A stretch of DNA of 17,894 nt, taken from NCBI GenBank assembly GCA_028282185.1, contig JANQIJ010000173.1:1-17894 (forward strand). The letters are read 5' to 3'. Source of the stretch: Rhodospirillales bacterium. Lineage in GTDB: Bacteria; Pseudomonadota; Alphaproteobacteria; Rhodospirillales; Casp-alpha2. Positions 1 to 6,595 of the stretch are shown in pieces; the stretch's first letter is position 1, and each line of letters starts with the position of its first letter. A program made the position numbers and the translations under genes. The notes under the pieces were generated by a model that was not told where the DNA came from, ran no database searches, and saw only the letters and a list, made by a program, of their open reading frames with translations.

Positions 1-452
1 TCCAGGCGATGCACCAGACGCGGCCCCTCGGCCGCGCCAAAGCGCAGGCCGTCGAGCATCGCGTCCAAGTGGAAACGCTGCCCCGTGCCGCCCTGCACCG
101 CCAGGCCCGCCGGCTTGTCGATCACCAGAACCTCGTCATCCTTGAACAGCACGCGCGCCCGAATATCCTCCATCAGGCTGTCCGGTGTCGCCGGGCGGCA
201 CGCCGGCTTGGCCGGTAACCGTGCCTCTTCTTCGCCCACCCCCGGCGGAACGCGGACGCGGGCGCCTTCGGTCAATCGATCGCCGGCCTTGGCCCGGCTG
301 CCGTCGACGCGCACCTGTCCGGTGCGCAAGAGCTTTTGCAGCCGGCCGTGGGTCAGGTTCGGATAGCGTTCCTTGAACCAACGGTCGAGGCGCAGGCCGT
401 CCTCATCCGGCGCGACCGAAATCTCGCGACGCTGTTTGGCTGCTTCCGCCAT
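1..452 (-). CDS. rluC: RluA-family 23S rRNA pseudouridine synthase, C-terminal part missing
   Basis: This gene converts specific uridines of 23S rRNA to pseudouridine. Translated from ATG at 452 it gives 150 complete codons before the window edge. Residues about 18-70 form an S4 RNA-binding domain (RLDRWFKERYPNL, then RTGQVRVDG). The start of the catalytic domain follows (VLFKDDEVLVIDKPAGLAVQ, 101-120). The visible part ends in LVHRL plus the first two bases (GA) of the next codon; in this family that codon is the catalytic Asp of HRLD. About half of a usual 310-330 residue protein is present. It starts 11 bases after crcB with no clear Shine-Dalgarno, so it is probably read from the crcB transcript. 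An RluC-type enzyme next to crcB is a common alphaproteobacterial arrangement, but RluD or another paralog cannot be excluded from this half alone. Confidence 0.88.
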   Translation of the reverse strand, partial: MAEAAKQRREISVAPDEDGLRLDRWFKERYPNLTHGRLQKLLRTGQVRVDGSRAKAGDRLTEGARVRVPPGVGEEEARLPAKPACRPATPDSLMEDIRARVLFKDDEVLVIDKPAGLAVQGGTGQRFHLDAMLDGLRFGAAEGPRLVHRL

Positions 453-463
453 GGCGCCCGCGT

Positions 464-844
464 CTAGGCGAGAACCTGGCGCGACAACGCGATCCCGGCC
501 CAAAACCCCAGGACGCATAGCAGCACCGATCCGGCGACATAAGCGGCGGCGGGGCCGATCTGTCCGCGGTCGATCAGGTAGTACGTATCCATGGAAAAGG
601 TCGAGAACGTGGTGAATGCGCCAAGCAGCCCGACGACAAGGAAGGCGCGGACTTCCGGCGCTGGCGACCAGTGAAGGGCGCTGAACTCCAGAAGACAGCC
701 CAAGGCGAACGAGCCGATCAGATTGACGGCGAAAGTACCCCAGGGGAACCCGTGTCCCAACCACTGACCGACGCCGTTCATCACCAGGAAACGGCCGACC
801 GCACCAAGGGCGCCGCCGAGGGCAATCGCGACAAGCATTTTCAT
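464..844 (-). CDS. crcB: Fluoride ion channel CrcB (Fluc)
   Basis: This is a small inner-membrane channel that exports toxic fluoride and works as an antiparallel dimer. The 126 residues match the usual size (E. coli 127) and contain four hydrophobic segments. Family signatures are visible: GALGAVGRF near residues 11-19, GTFAVNLIGSF at 36-46 with the conserved Asn41, and GAFTTFSTF at 75-83, which holds the polar track and the phenylalanines (Phe80, Phe83) that line the fluoride path. The ATG at 844 has a GAGGG about nine bases upstream. The gene lies 60 bases after rarA and 11 bases before the pseudouridine synthase, so it is probably co-transcribed with both. I see no fluoride riboswitch in front of it. 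Confidence 0.96.
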   Translation of the reverse strand: MKMLVAIALGGALGAVGRFLVMNGVGQWLGHGFPWGTFAVNLIGSFALGCLLEFSALHWSPAPEVRAFLVVGLLGAFTTFSTFSMDTYYLIDRGQIGPAAAYVAGSVLLCVLGFWAGIALSRQVLA

Positions 845-904
845 GATCCGTTGCCCTCACCCATCTTGCCGTCCCCCATCTTGTGTGGCGCGACCAGTCC
901 CAGG
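841..904 (-). repeat. Direct repeat and mini-ORF in the rarA-crcB spacer
   Basis: The 60-base spacer carries two copies of cccatcttg (plus strand, 860-868 and 875-883), 15 bases apart. Each supplies an ATG on the minus strand. From the upstream ATG at 879 a 12-codon frame (MGDGKMGEGNGS) runs to a TGA that overlaps the crcB start as ATGA. That would suit translational coupling, but the upstream ATG has no Shine-Dalgarno, so it may be chance. The downstream copy lies beside the GAGGG likely used by crcB. Confidence 0.35.
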
Positions 905-2224
905 TTACCCGGAACCGCCGCGATCGTCAGGCGCCTTCACCCGTTCGTTGCGCAAACGGGCCCAATAGGCCAGTCGCTTGGCGACGTCGCGTTCGAACCC
1001 GCGTTCCTTGGGTTGATACAAACGCGGTCGCGCCATGCCGTCCGGGAAATAGTCCTGCCCGGAAAAGCCATCATCGGTATCGTGATCGTAGGCATAGTCC
1101 TTACCGTAGCCCAAGTCCGCCATCAGCGCCGTCGGCGCGTTCAGGATATGTTTCGGCGGCATCAGTGATCCGGTCTCGCGGGCGGCGCGGCGGGCCGCCT
1201 TCTCGGCCTTGTACAAGGCATTGGATTTTGGCGCCGTGGCCAGGTAGACCACCGCCTGAACCAAAGCCAATTCGCCTTCCGGCGACCCCAGGCGTTGAAA
1301 GGTGTCCCAAGCGGCGAGCGCCTGTGGCAAGGCCTGGGGATCGGCCAAGCCGATGTCTTCGGAGGCGAAACGAACCAGGCGGCGGGCGACATAAAGCGGA
1401 TCCTCGCCGCCTTCCAACATCCGAGCGAACCAATACAGCGCCGCATCGGCATCCGATCCGCGTAATGATTTGTGCAGGGCGCTGATCAGATTGTAATGAC
1501 TGTCCTGCGTCTTGTCGTAAAGCGGCAGGCGCTTCTGCACGACCTCGCTCAGACCGGTGACATCGAGCGGCGTCGGCGGATCGAGGGCGAACAGGATTTC
1601 CGCCAGGTTGAGGAGATAGCGCCCGTCGCCGTCCGCCATCGCGGCCAGCGCCGCCCGGGCGTCGTCACCCAGCGGCAGGGCGCCGCCGGTTTCCGCCTCT
1701 GCCCTGTCCAAAAGCGCCGCCAAGGCGCCGGCATCCAAGCGGTTGAGGACCAGAACCTGACAGCGCGATAACAGCGCCGGGTTCAATTCGAACGACGGGT
1801 TTTCCGTGGTCGCGCCGACCAGGACGACAGTGCCGTCCTCGACATAGGGCAGGAAGCCGTCTTGCTGGGCGCGGTTGAACCGATGAATCTCGTCGATGAA
1901 CAGCAACGTCCCCTGCCCCATGGCGCGGCGTTGCTGGGCGCGCTCGAACACCTTGCGCAGGTCTGCAACACCGGAAAACACCGCCGATAAAGGCTCGAAG
2001 TGCAGGTCCACCTGGTCGGCCATCAATCGGGCCAGGGTCGTCTTGCCGGTGCCCGGCGGCCCCCATAGAACGATCGAACCGGGCATCCCCGCGGTCAAGG
2101 CCCGGGTCAGCGCGCCGGCCGGCCCCGTCAGGTGGTCCTGACCGACGACCTGATCAAGCTCCCGCGGCCGCAACCGATCGGCGAGCGGCCGGGGCGATTG
2201 GCTTTCGAACAACGTGTTCTGCAC
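905..2224 (-). CDS. rarA: Replication-associated recombination protein A (RarA/MgsA), AAA+ ATPase
   Basis: RarA is a clamp-loader-like AAA+ ATPase that acts at stalled replication forks, related to yeast Mgs1 and human WRNIP1. I start it at GTG 2224, giving 439 residues (E. coli 447) beginning VQNTLFESQSPRPLADRLRP. Visible motifs are Walker A GPPGTGKT (55-62), Walker B LLFIDEIH (107-114), sensor 1 GATTENPSFE (137-146) and the arginine finger in LLSR (151-154). The C-terminal half holds the family region with LPLYDKTQDSHYNLISALHKS. The same frame stays open another 129 codons upstream, but that part lies inside the protease gene and resembles nothing. An AGGA overlaps the protease stop (TGAGGA) 14 bases before the GTG, so translation may be coupled. 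The protease ends 17 bases upstream. Confidence 0.95.
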   Translation of the reverse strand: MQNTLFESQSPRPLADRLRPRELDQVVGQDHLTGPAGALTRALTAGMPGSIVLWGPPGTGKTTLARLMADQVDLHFEPLSAVFSGVADLRKVFERAQQRRAMGQGTLLFIDEIHRFNRAQQDGFLPYVEDGTVVLVGATTENPSFELNPALLSRCQVLVLNRLDAGALAALLDRAEAETGGALPLGDDARAALAAMADGDGRYLLNLAEILFALDPPTPLDVTGLSEVVQKRLPLYDKTQDSHYNLISALHKSLRGSDADAALYWFARMLEGGEDPLYVARRLVRFASEDIGLADPQALPQALAAWDTFQRLGSPEGELALVQAVVYLATAPKSNALYKAEKAARRAARETGSLMPPKHILNAPTALMADLGYGKDYAYDHDTDDGFSGQDYFPDGMARPRLYQPKERGFERDVAKRLAYWARLRNERVKAPDDRGGSG

Positions 2225-2241
2225 CCGCCCGCGCCCCGTCC

Positions 2242-3690
2242 TCAGCCTTCGAACCGATCGCGCAGTTCGCGGCCCTGACGCATGATGGTGATGTCCCAGG
2301 CCTTCTCGGCCCGACCGAAAACCGCCAGCAAATCGCGCACCAGACGGATTTCTTTTCCGTTGACCCGGCGCATCAGGTCGCCGGGGCGCAGCCCGGCGCG
2401 TTGCGCCGGCGAGCCTTTGCGGACCCGCAGCACCAGAACCCCCTTGGCGAAGGGATCGATTCCCAATTCGTCGCCCAAGGCCGGCGACAGATTGACAACG
2501 ATCGCCCCGGTCATCGGGTGCCGGCCGCCCAGTTCCCGCTGGTTGCGGGGCGGCGTTTCCGGCGGTGCCTCGACCTCCAGCCGCAGCGCCTTGAACGCGC
2601 CTTGACGCCAAATGCGTAGCGGCACGGTTTCGCCCATGGGCGTTGTCGTGATCCGAAACTTGAGCGCCGTCATGTCACGAACTTCATGACCGGCGAGCGC
2701 GAGAACGATGTCGCCGCGCCTGAGCCCGGCCCGCTCCGCCGCCGAACCGGGATAGATGTCTTCGATGATCACCCCGCCGGGCCGATCGAGGCCCAGGGAA
2801 TTGGCGATATCGGCGGTGACCATGCGTCCGTCGGCGCCGAGCCAGGGACGCACCAGGCGCCCGTCCTTGACAACACCGTTGACCACCGCGCGGACCATGT
2901 TCGACGGCACGGCGAAGCCGATGCCCAACGAGCCGCCGCTTTTTGAATAAATCGCCGTGTTGATGCCGACCAGGCGGCCGTCGAGGGCGACCAGCGCGCC
3001 GCCGGAATTACCGGGATTAATTGCCGCGTCGGTCTGAATGAAGAAGTTCAGATCGGATTTGCCCTTCTGCGTGCGGGCCAAGGCGGAAACGATGCCGCTG
3101 GTCACGGTCTGGCCGACGCCGAACGGGTTGCCGATGGCGAGAACCAGGTCGCCGACTTGCAGGGAATCGGAATCGGCCATGTCCAAGGTCGGCAGGTCTT
3201 GGACGTTGTCCTGGATACGCAGCACCGCCAGATCGGTCCGGTCGTCGGCACCGACCAAGCGGGCTTCGTATTCCCGCCGGTCATGCAGGACGACCTTGAT
3301 TTCGTCGGCGCCTTCGATCACGTGCTGATTGGTGATGATCAATCCGTCGGGACGGACGATGACCCCAGATCCCAGCGACCGTTGCACCCTTTCGCGCTGC
3401 GGCTGGCCGAAACGCAGGCCGAAATCGCCACCAAAGAAGCGTTGAAAGAAGGGATCGTCGAACAGCGTCGGGCGCCGCCGCTGGCGGACCTTCTTGGCGG
3501 TGAAGATGTTGACCACGGCCGGTGCCGCTTGGCGCACCACCGGGGCATAGGACAATTTCACCTGTTCCTGGCTTTGCGGGACCTGGCGCGTATCAGCCGG
3601 CGCCGCGCCTGACGACAGGATCACGGACAACGCCAACACCGTCGCCAAGGCAACGATGGGCAGTCGAAACATCACAAACGACCTTGGCAT
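2242..3690 (-). CDS. Do/HtrA-type periplasmic serine protease with two PDZ domains (DegP/DegQ-like)
   Basis: This is an exported protease/chaperone of the HtrA family (peptidase family S1C) that degrades or refolds damaged envelope proteins. Residues 1-32 are a signal peptide: a basic start, a hydrophobic core near 10-27 and an A-P-A cleavage site before Asp33. The trypsin-like domain spans about 48-275 with the catalytic triad His123 (TNQHV), Asp153 (DRTDLAVLRI) and Ser229 (NPGNSGGAL). PDZ1 is about 280-372 and PDZ2 about 390-480. The 482 residues match DegP (474) and DegQ (455). ATG 3690 has GAGG five bases upstream; a second Met at residue 7 also has a weaker AAGG. It is the first gene after the ribosomal cluster terminator and probably heads an operon with rarA, crcB and the pseudouridine synthase. 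Which Deg paralog it is cannot be settled here. Confidence 0.96.
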   Translation of the reverse strand: MPRSFVMFRLPIVALATVLALSVILSSGAAPADTRQVPQSQEQVKLSYAPVVRQAAPAVVNIFTAKKVRQRRRPTLFDDPFFQRFFGGDFGLRFGQPQRERVQRSLGSGVIVRPDGLIITNQHVIEGADEIKVVLHDRREYEARLVGADDRTDLAVLRIQDNVQDLPTLDMADSDSLQVGDLVLAIGNPFGVGQTVTSGIVSALARTQKGKSDLNFFIQTDAAINPGNSGGALVALDGRLVGINTAIYSKSGGSLGIGFAVPSNMVRAVVNGVVKDGRLVRPWLGADGRMVTADIANSLGLDRPGGVIIEDIYPGSAAERAGLRRGDIVLALAGHEVRDMTALKFRITTTPMGETVPLRIWRQGAFKALRLEVEAPPETPPRNQRELGGRHPMTGAIVVNLSPALGDELGIDPFAKGVLVLRVRKGSPAQRAGLRPGDLMRRVNGKEIRLVRDLLAVFGRAEKAWDITIMRQGRELRDRFEG

Positions 3691-3753
3691 GTCTGCCTCG
3701 CAAGAACTAAGGATTCCGGGGCCGCCCGGTAAACCGTTCGCGGCCTAATTCTG

Positions 3754-3780
3754 AATTTAGCCTGAATCGACCGGGGTCAA
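3754..3780 (-). promoter_or_regulatory. Possible promoter for the protease-rarA-crcB group
   Basis: On the minus strand TTGACC (3780-3775) is followed, after only 15 bases, by TAAATT (3759-3754), a 4/6 match to the -10 consensus. It sits between the upstream terminator and the protease start, where a promoter is needed, and would give a leader of about 55 bases. The short spacer and imperfect -10 make it a weak candidate. I saw no convincing heat-shock (sigma-32) promoter. Confidence 0.3.
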
Positions 3781-3829
3781 GAGCCCTTTTCCCGGGTCGG
3801 CCGATCGGCACCATGGGGACACAGAGACG

Positions 3830-3854
3830 AAAAACGCGGCCGAAGCCGCGTTTT
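3830..3854 (-). terminator. Intrinsic terminator after rplQ, UUCG loop
   Basis: Perfect 10-base inverted repeat: aaaacgcggc (plus strand, 3831-3840), a 4-base loop and gccgcgtttt (3845-3854). Read on the minus strand it is a hairpin with a GC-rich core, a TTCG loop closed by C-G (the exceptionally stable tetraloop) and five T at its 3' edge. It starts 24 bases beyond the rplQ stop and marks the end of the ribosomal protein cluster. Confidence 0.9.
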
Positions 3855-3877
3855 CCCGAAAACCGCTCGCCCGTCTG

Positions 3878-4306
3878 CTATTCCAGTTCCGCCGCCTCGG
3901 CCAATTCGGCCTCGTGGCGGGCCCGGTCCTCGGCGCCCTTGGCTTCTGGATCGCGGTCGACCAATTCAATGACCGCCATGGGCGCGGCATCGCCATAGCG
4001 GAAACCCGCCTTCAGCACGCGGGTATAACCGCCCGGCCGGTCCTTGTAGCGCTCGGCCAAGGTATCGAACAGCTTGCGGACGGCCACATCGTCGCGCAGA
4101 AAGGCATGGGCCTGGCGCCGGTGATGCAGCGTTCCCTTCTTGCCCAGCGTGATCATGCGGTCGGCAACGCGGCGCAGTTCCTTGGCCTTTGGCAGGGTCG
4201 TGGTGATTTGTTCATGGGTGATCAGCGAAACCGCCATGTTCGAGAACATGGCCTTGCGGTGGGTCGCCGTGCGGTTGAGTTTGCGGTAACCGTGACGGTG
4301 TCGCAT
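3878..4306 (-). CDS. rplQ: 50S ribosomal protein L17
   Basis: L17 is a large-subunit protein near the peptide exit tunnel. The N-terminus MRHRHGYRKLNRTATHRKAM is diagnostic, followed by the SLITHEQITTTLPKAKELRR block and, near residues 92-116, GYTRVLKAGFRYGDAAPMAVIEL. At 142 residues it is longer than the E. coli protein (127); the extra part is a Glu/Ala-rich C-terminal tail from about residue 120. ATG 4306 has AAGGAG seven bases upstream. It is the last gene of the cluster, separated from rpoA by an unusually long 150-base structured spacer and followed by the intrinsic terminator. Confidence 0.97.
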   Translation of the reverse strand: MRHRHGYRKLNRTATHRKAMFSNMAVSLITHEQITTTLPKAKELRRVADRMITLGKKGTLHHRRQAHAFLRDDVAVRKLFDTLAERYKDRPGGYTRVLKAGFRYGDAAPMAVIELVDRDPEAKGAEDRARHEAELAEAAELE

Positions 4307-4331
4307 GGGGAGGCTCCTTCTGTTTATTGAC

Positions 4332-4386
4332 CCGGGCGTGCCTTTTTACCCCCGGGGGGCCCCGCCACCTTTGCGCATGGCGGGGC
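4332..4386 (-). promoter_or_regulatory. GC-rich structured spacer between rpoA and rplQ
   Basis: A 9-base inverted repeat, gccccgcca (plus 4359-4367) and tggcggggc (4378-4386), encloses a 10-base loop. Two cccggg palindromes lie nearby (about 4331-4336 and 4351-4356). On the minus strand the main hairpin is followed by C/G-rich sequence and TAAAAAGG, not a T-run, so it is not an intrinsic terminator. It may be an mRNA processing, stability or attenuation element in the rplQ leader. The rest of the 150-base gap holds no gene and no convincing promoter. Confidence 0.5.
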
Positions 4387-4456
4387 TGTTCTTGGAATTA
4401 TTGCTTCAAGTCGGCACCCGCCCCTTCGGTCGCGAGGGCCGGAGCCTTAAGTCAAA

Positions 4457-5473
4457 TCAAAACGGATCTTCCAGCTTTTTCGCCAGTTCCTCGATGTTTT
4501 CCGGCGGCCAGGTCGGGATTTCCATGCCCAAGTGCAGCCCCATGGTCGCCAGGACTTCCTTGATTTCATTGAGCGATTTACGGCCGAAGTTCGGCGTCCG
4601 CAGCATGTCAGCTTCCGTCTTCTGGACCAGGTCGCCGATGTAGATGATGTTGTCGTTCTTCAGGCAATTGGCCGAACGCACCGACAGTTCCAGTTCATCG
4701 ACCTTGCGCAGCAGGTTCTTGTTGAACGGCAGGTCTTCCTGTTCGGCTTCCTGGCGGGCGCTTTCCGGCTCTTCGAAGTTGATGAACAGCTGCAATTGAT
4801 CCTGCAGGATGCGGGCGGCCAGCGCGACCGCGTCTTCCGGCGTGACCGCGCCGTTGGTCGTCACGTTCAGCGACAGCTTGTCATGGTCGGTGACCTGGCC
4901 GACGCGGGTATTGTCGACCTTATAGGCGACTTTCCGCACGGGCGAGAACACGGCGTCGATCGGGATCACACCGATCGGCGAATCCTCGGCCCGGTGCTGG
5001 GTCGCGGCGACGTAGCCTTTGCCGGTTTCAACGGTCAATTCCATGTTCAGCCTGCCGTCCCGGTCCAAATGGCAAATCACCAAGTCCGGATCCATGACTT
5101 CGATGTCGGCGCCGGCGTCGATCATCCCGGCCGTCACGGTGCAGGGGCCTTCGGCTTTCAAGGTGATCCGCTTGGGCCCCTGGGCCTGCATCCGCAAACC
5201 CATGGACTTGATGTTCAAAACGATGTCGGTGACGTCTTCGCGCACACCCGGGATGGAGGAGAATTCATGCAGGACGCCGTCGATCTGCACCGAAGTCACC
5301 GCAGCACCCTGCAACGACGACAGCAGAATGCGACGCAGCGCATTGCCCAAGGTCAAGCCGAAACCCCGCTCCAGAGGTTCGGCGACGATCGTCGCCTGCC
5401 GGCCCGGATCGACGCCCGGGTTAATGTCCAGCTTGTTCGGTTTGATCAATTCTTGCCAGTTTTTCTGAATCAC
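4457..5473 (-). CDS. rpoA: DNA-directed RNA polymerase subunit alpha
   Basis: The alpha subunit forms the dimer that nucleates RNA polymerase assembly and contacts activators and UP-element DNA. The N-terminal domain covers about residues 1-235 (GFGLTLGNALRRILLSSLQG at 37-56 is the dimerisation signature). A charged linker (EEPESARQEAEQED) leads to the C-terminal domain (about 252-325), where VRSANCL contains Arg266, matching the DNA-binding Arg265 of E. coli, and TPNFGRKSLNEIKE follows. It has 338 residues against 329 in E. coli. The start is GTG at 5473 with GAGG eight bases upstream; no ATG in frame fits better. It is preceded by a 156-base gap containing a predicted pseudoknot. Confidence 0.98.
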   Translation of the reverse strand: MIQKNWQELIKPNKLDINPGVDPGRQATIVAEPLERGFGLTLGNALRRILLSSLQGAAVTSVQIDGVLHEFSSIPGVREDVTDIVLNIKSMGLRMQAQGPKRITLKAEGPCTVTAGMIDAGADIEVMDPDLVICHLDRDGRLNMELTVETGKGYVAATQHRAEDSPIGVIPIDAVFSPVRKVAYKVDNTRVGQVTDHDKLSLNVTTNGAVTPEDAVALAARILQDQLQLFINFEEPESARQEAEQEDLPFNKNLLRKVDELELSVRSANCLKNDNIIYIGDLVQKTEADMLRTPNFGRKSLNEIKEVLATMGLHLGMEIPTWPPENIEELAKKLEDPF

Positions 5474-5492
5474 GTTCGTGACCTCGCGTTCA

Positions 5493-5524
5493 CCAAAATT
5501 TCATGGGACCTTTTGGCCGGTCCC
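5493..5524 (-). promoter_or_regulatory. Predicted H-type RNA pseudoknot in the rpoA leader
   Basis: Read on the minus strand, GGGACC (5524-5519) pairs with GGTCCC (5510-5505), and CCAAAA (5516-5511) pairs with TTTTGG (5498-5493). The pairings interleave. Loop 1 is two bases (GG), there is no base between the helices and loop 3 is six bases (ATGAAA). This is the classic geometry of a coaxially stacked H-type pseudoknot. It ends seven bases before the GAGG that serves the rpoA GTG start, a natural place for translational control. It was found by eye; no folding or conservation test was made. Confidence 0.45.
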
Positions 5525-5629
5525 GATGGCGCTGGGTTCCCTGAATCACCACCCGGGGCGGCGGCGCGGGAATTGGGCGACGGCAAGCGGCGGCACAAAT
5601 AGCCGACGGCGACGCCGCCCGACTTTGCG

Positions 5630-6022
5630 CTAGACCCGGCGGCGTTTCCTGGGCCGACAGCCGTTATGCGGAATCGGTGTCACATCGCGGATCGCGGTAA
5701 TCGTGAAGCCGATGGCCTGCAACGCGCGCAAGGCGGATTCCCGTCCGGAACCGGGGCCCTTGACCTCAACCTCAAGGGTCTTCATGCCGTGCTCCTGGGC
5801 CTTCTTGCCGGCGTCTTCGCCGGCAACCTGGGCCGCGTAGGGGGTCGACTTGCGCGACCCCTTGAACCCCATGGACCCGGCCGACGACCAAGCGATCGCA
5901 TTGCCCTGGGCGTCGGCAATGGTGATCATGGTGTTGTTGAAGGTGGAATTGATATGCGCGACACCGGACGCGATGTTCTTGCGTTCGCGCCGACGGGTCC
6001 GGGCTTGAGCTGCCTTGGCCAT
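5630..6022 (-). CDS. rpsK: 30S ribosomal protein S11
   Basis: S11 lies in the small-subunit platform and helps form the mRNA exit channel. The 130 residues (E. coli 129) include ASGVAHINSTFNNTMITI near 18-35, GFKGSRKSTPYAAQ and the strongly basic C-terminus IPHNGCRPRKRRRV. ATG 6022 has AAGGA about seven bases upstream. It follows rpsM by 22 bases and belongs to the transcription unit started by the promoter at about 6600. There is no rpsD (S4) between it and rpoA, unlike E. coli, which fits an alphaproteobacterium. Confidence 0.98.
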   Translation of the reverse strand: MAKAAQARTRRRERKNIASGVAHINSTFNNTMITIADAQGNAIAWSSAGSMGFKGSRKSTPYAAQVAGEDAGKKAQEHGMKTLEVEVKGPGSGRESALRALQAIGFTITAIRDVTPIPHNGCRPRKRRRV

Positions 6023-6044
6023 CTCTAAATCCTTGAGCTATAAG

Positions 6045-6413
6045 CTATTTCTTTTTACCGGCAATCGCCTTCGCCGGACCTTTGCGGGTCCGGGCATTGG
6101 TATGGGTGCGCTGGCCGCGGACCGGCAGGCCGCGCCGGTGGCGCAGACCGCGATAGCAGCCCAGGTCCATCAACCGCTTGACGTTCATCGCGACTTCGCG
6201 GCGCAGGTCGCCCTCGACCTGATAGTCGCGGTCGATGGCTTCGCGGACCCGGGCGATTTCGTCCTCGGTCATTTCGTTGACCCGACGCTCCAGGGGAATG
6301 CCGAGAGAATCACAAATCTTCCGGGACGAGGTCGGGCCGATCCCATGAATATAGGTCAGGGCAATGACCAGCCGCTTCGCCGTCGGAATGTTAACACCTG
6401 CTATACGCGCCAA
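6045..6413 (-). CDS. rpsM: 30S ribosomal protein S13
   Basis: S13 sits in the small-subunit head and contacts the P-site tRNA and the large subunit through bridges B1a/B1b. The 122 residues (E. coli 118) start MARIAGVNIPTAKRLVIALT and carry the helix-two-turn-helix region IHGIGPTSSRKI, the block CYRGLRHRRGLPVRGQRTHT and a basic tail ending AKAIAGKKK. The initiation codon is TTG at 6413, fixed by the conserved ARIAGV N-terminus and by a strong AAGGAG eight bases upstream. It is the first gene after its own promoter, with a leader of about 175 bases. Confidence 0.97.
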   Translation of the reverse strand: MARIAGVNIPTAKRLVIALTYIHGIGPTSSRKICDSLGIPLERRVNEMTEDEIARVREAIDRDYQVEGDLRREVAMNVKRLMDLGCYRGLRHRRGLPVRGQRTHTNARTRKGPAKAIAGKKK

Positions 6414-6427
6414 AACTGTCGCTCCTT
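6411..6427 (-). promoter_or_regulatory. Ribosome binding site that fixes the TTG start of rpsM
   Basis: On the minus strand AAGGAG (6427-6422) is followed by eight bases and then TTG (6413-6411), which begins the codons for MARIAGVN. There is no in-frame ATG or GTG at the right place. The strong Shine-Dalgarno probably compensates for the weak initiation codon. Confidence 0.85.
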
Positions 6428-6549
6428 ACGTTCCCTGGACCATATGGGATCGACGGTCGCCGCCCAGGCCCAAAAATCCAATTAACCCATTGTTCCAAAA
6501 GCAAAAAAACAGGCAAAACCGTGGCAAAGCCAACAGCTTCGTCCGCTCG

Positions 6550-6586
6550 GGATTTGCTCAGGTTTTCTAAATCCGCCGGGCCTGAA
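6550..6586 (-). promoter_or_regulatory. Interleaved complementary segments in the rpsM leader
   Basis: On the minus strand TTCAGG (6586-6581) can pair with CCTGAG (6562-6557), one pair being a G-T wobble. GGATTT (6574-6569) can pair with AAATCC (6555-6550). The order is A, B, A', B', so the helices either form a pseudoknot or exclude each other. They begin within a few bases of the predicted transcription start. Loop 3 is very short, so mutual exclusion may be likelier than a stable pseudoknot. The helices are short and could be chance. Confidence 0.3.
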
Positions 6587-6595
6587 AGTTGCGCG

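Noticed and set aside
845..904. Fluoride riboswitch before crcB
   Set aside because: The 60-base spacer lacks the conserved crcB-motif core and paired elements I would expect, and crcB appears to be read from the rarA transcript.
905..2611. Extended rarA frame starting at 2611 (568 codons)
   Set aside because: The extra 129 codons overlap the protease PDZ region in another frame and resemble no RarA N-terminus; GTG 2224 gives the normal length.
6503..6532. Possible attenuator: seven T on the minus strand after a TGGC/GCCA pairing in the rpsM leader
   Set aside because: The only adjacent stem is four base pairs with a three-base loop and lies several bases from the T-run, too weak for an intrinsic terminator.
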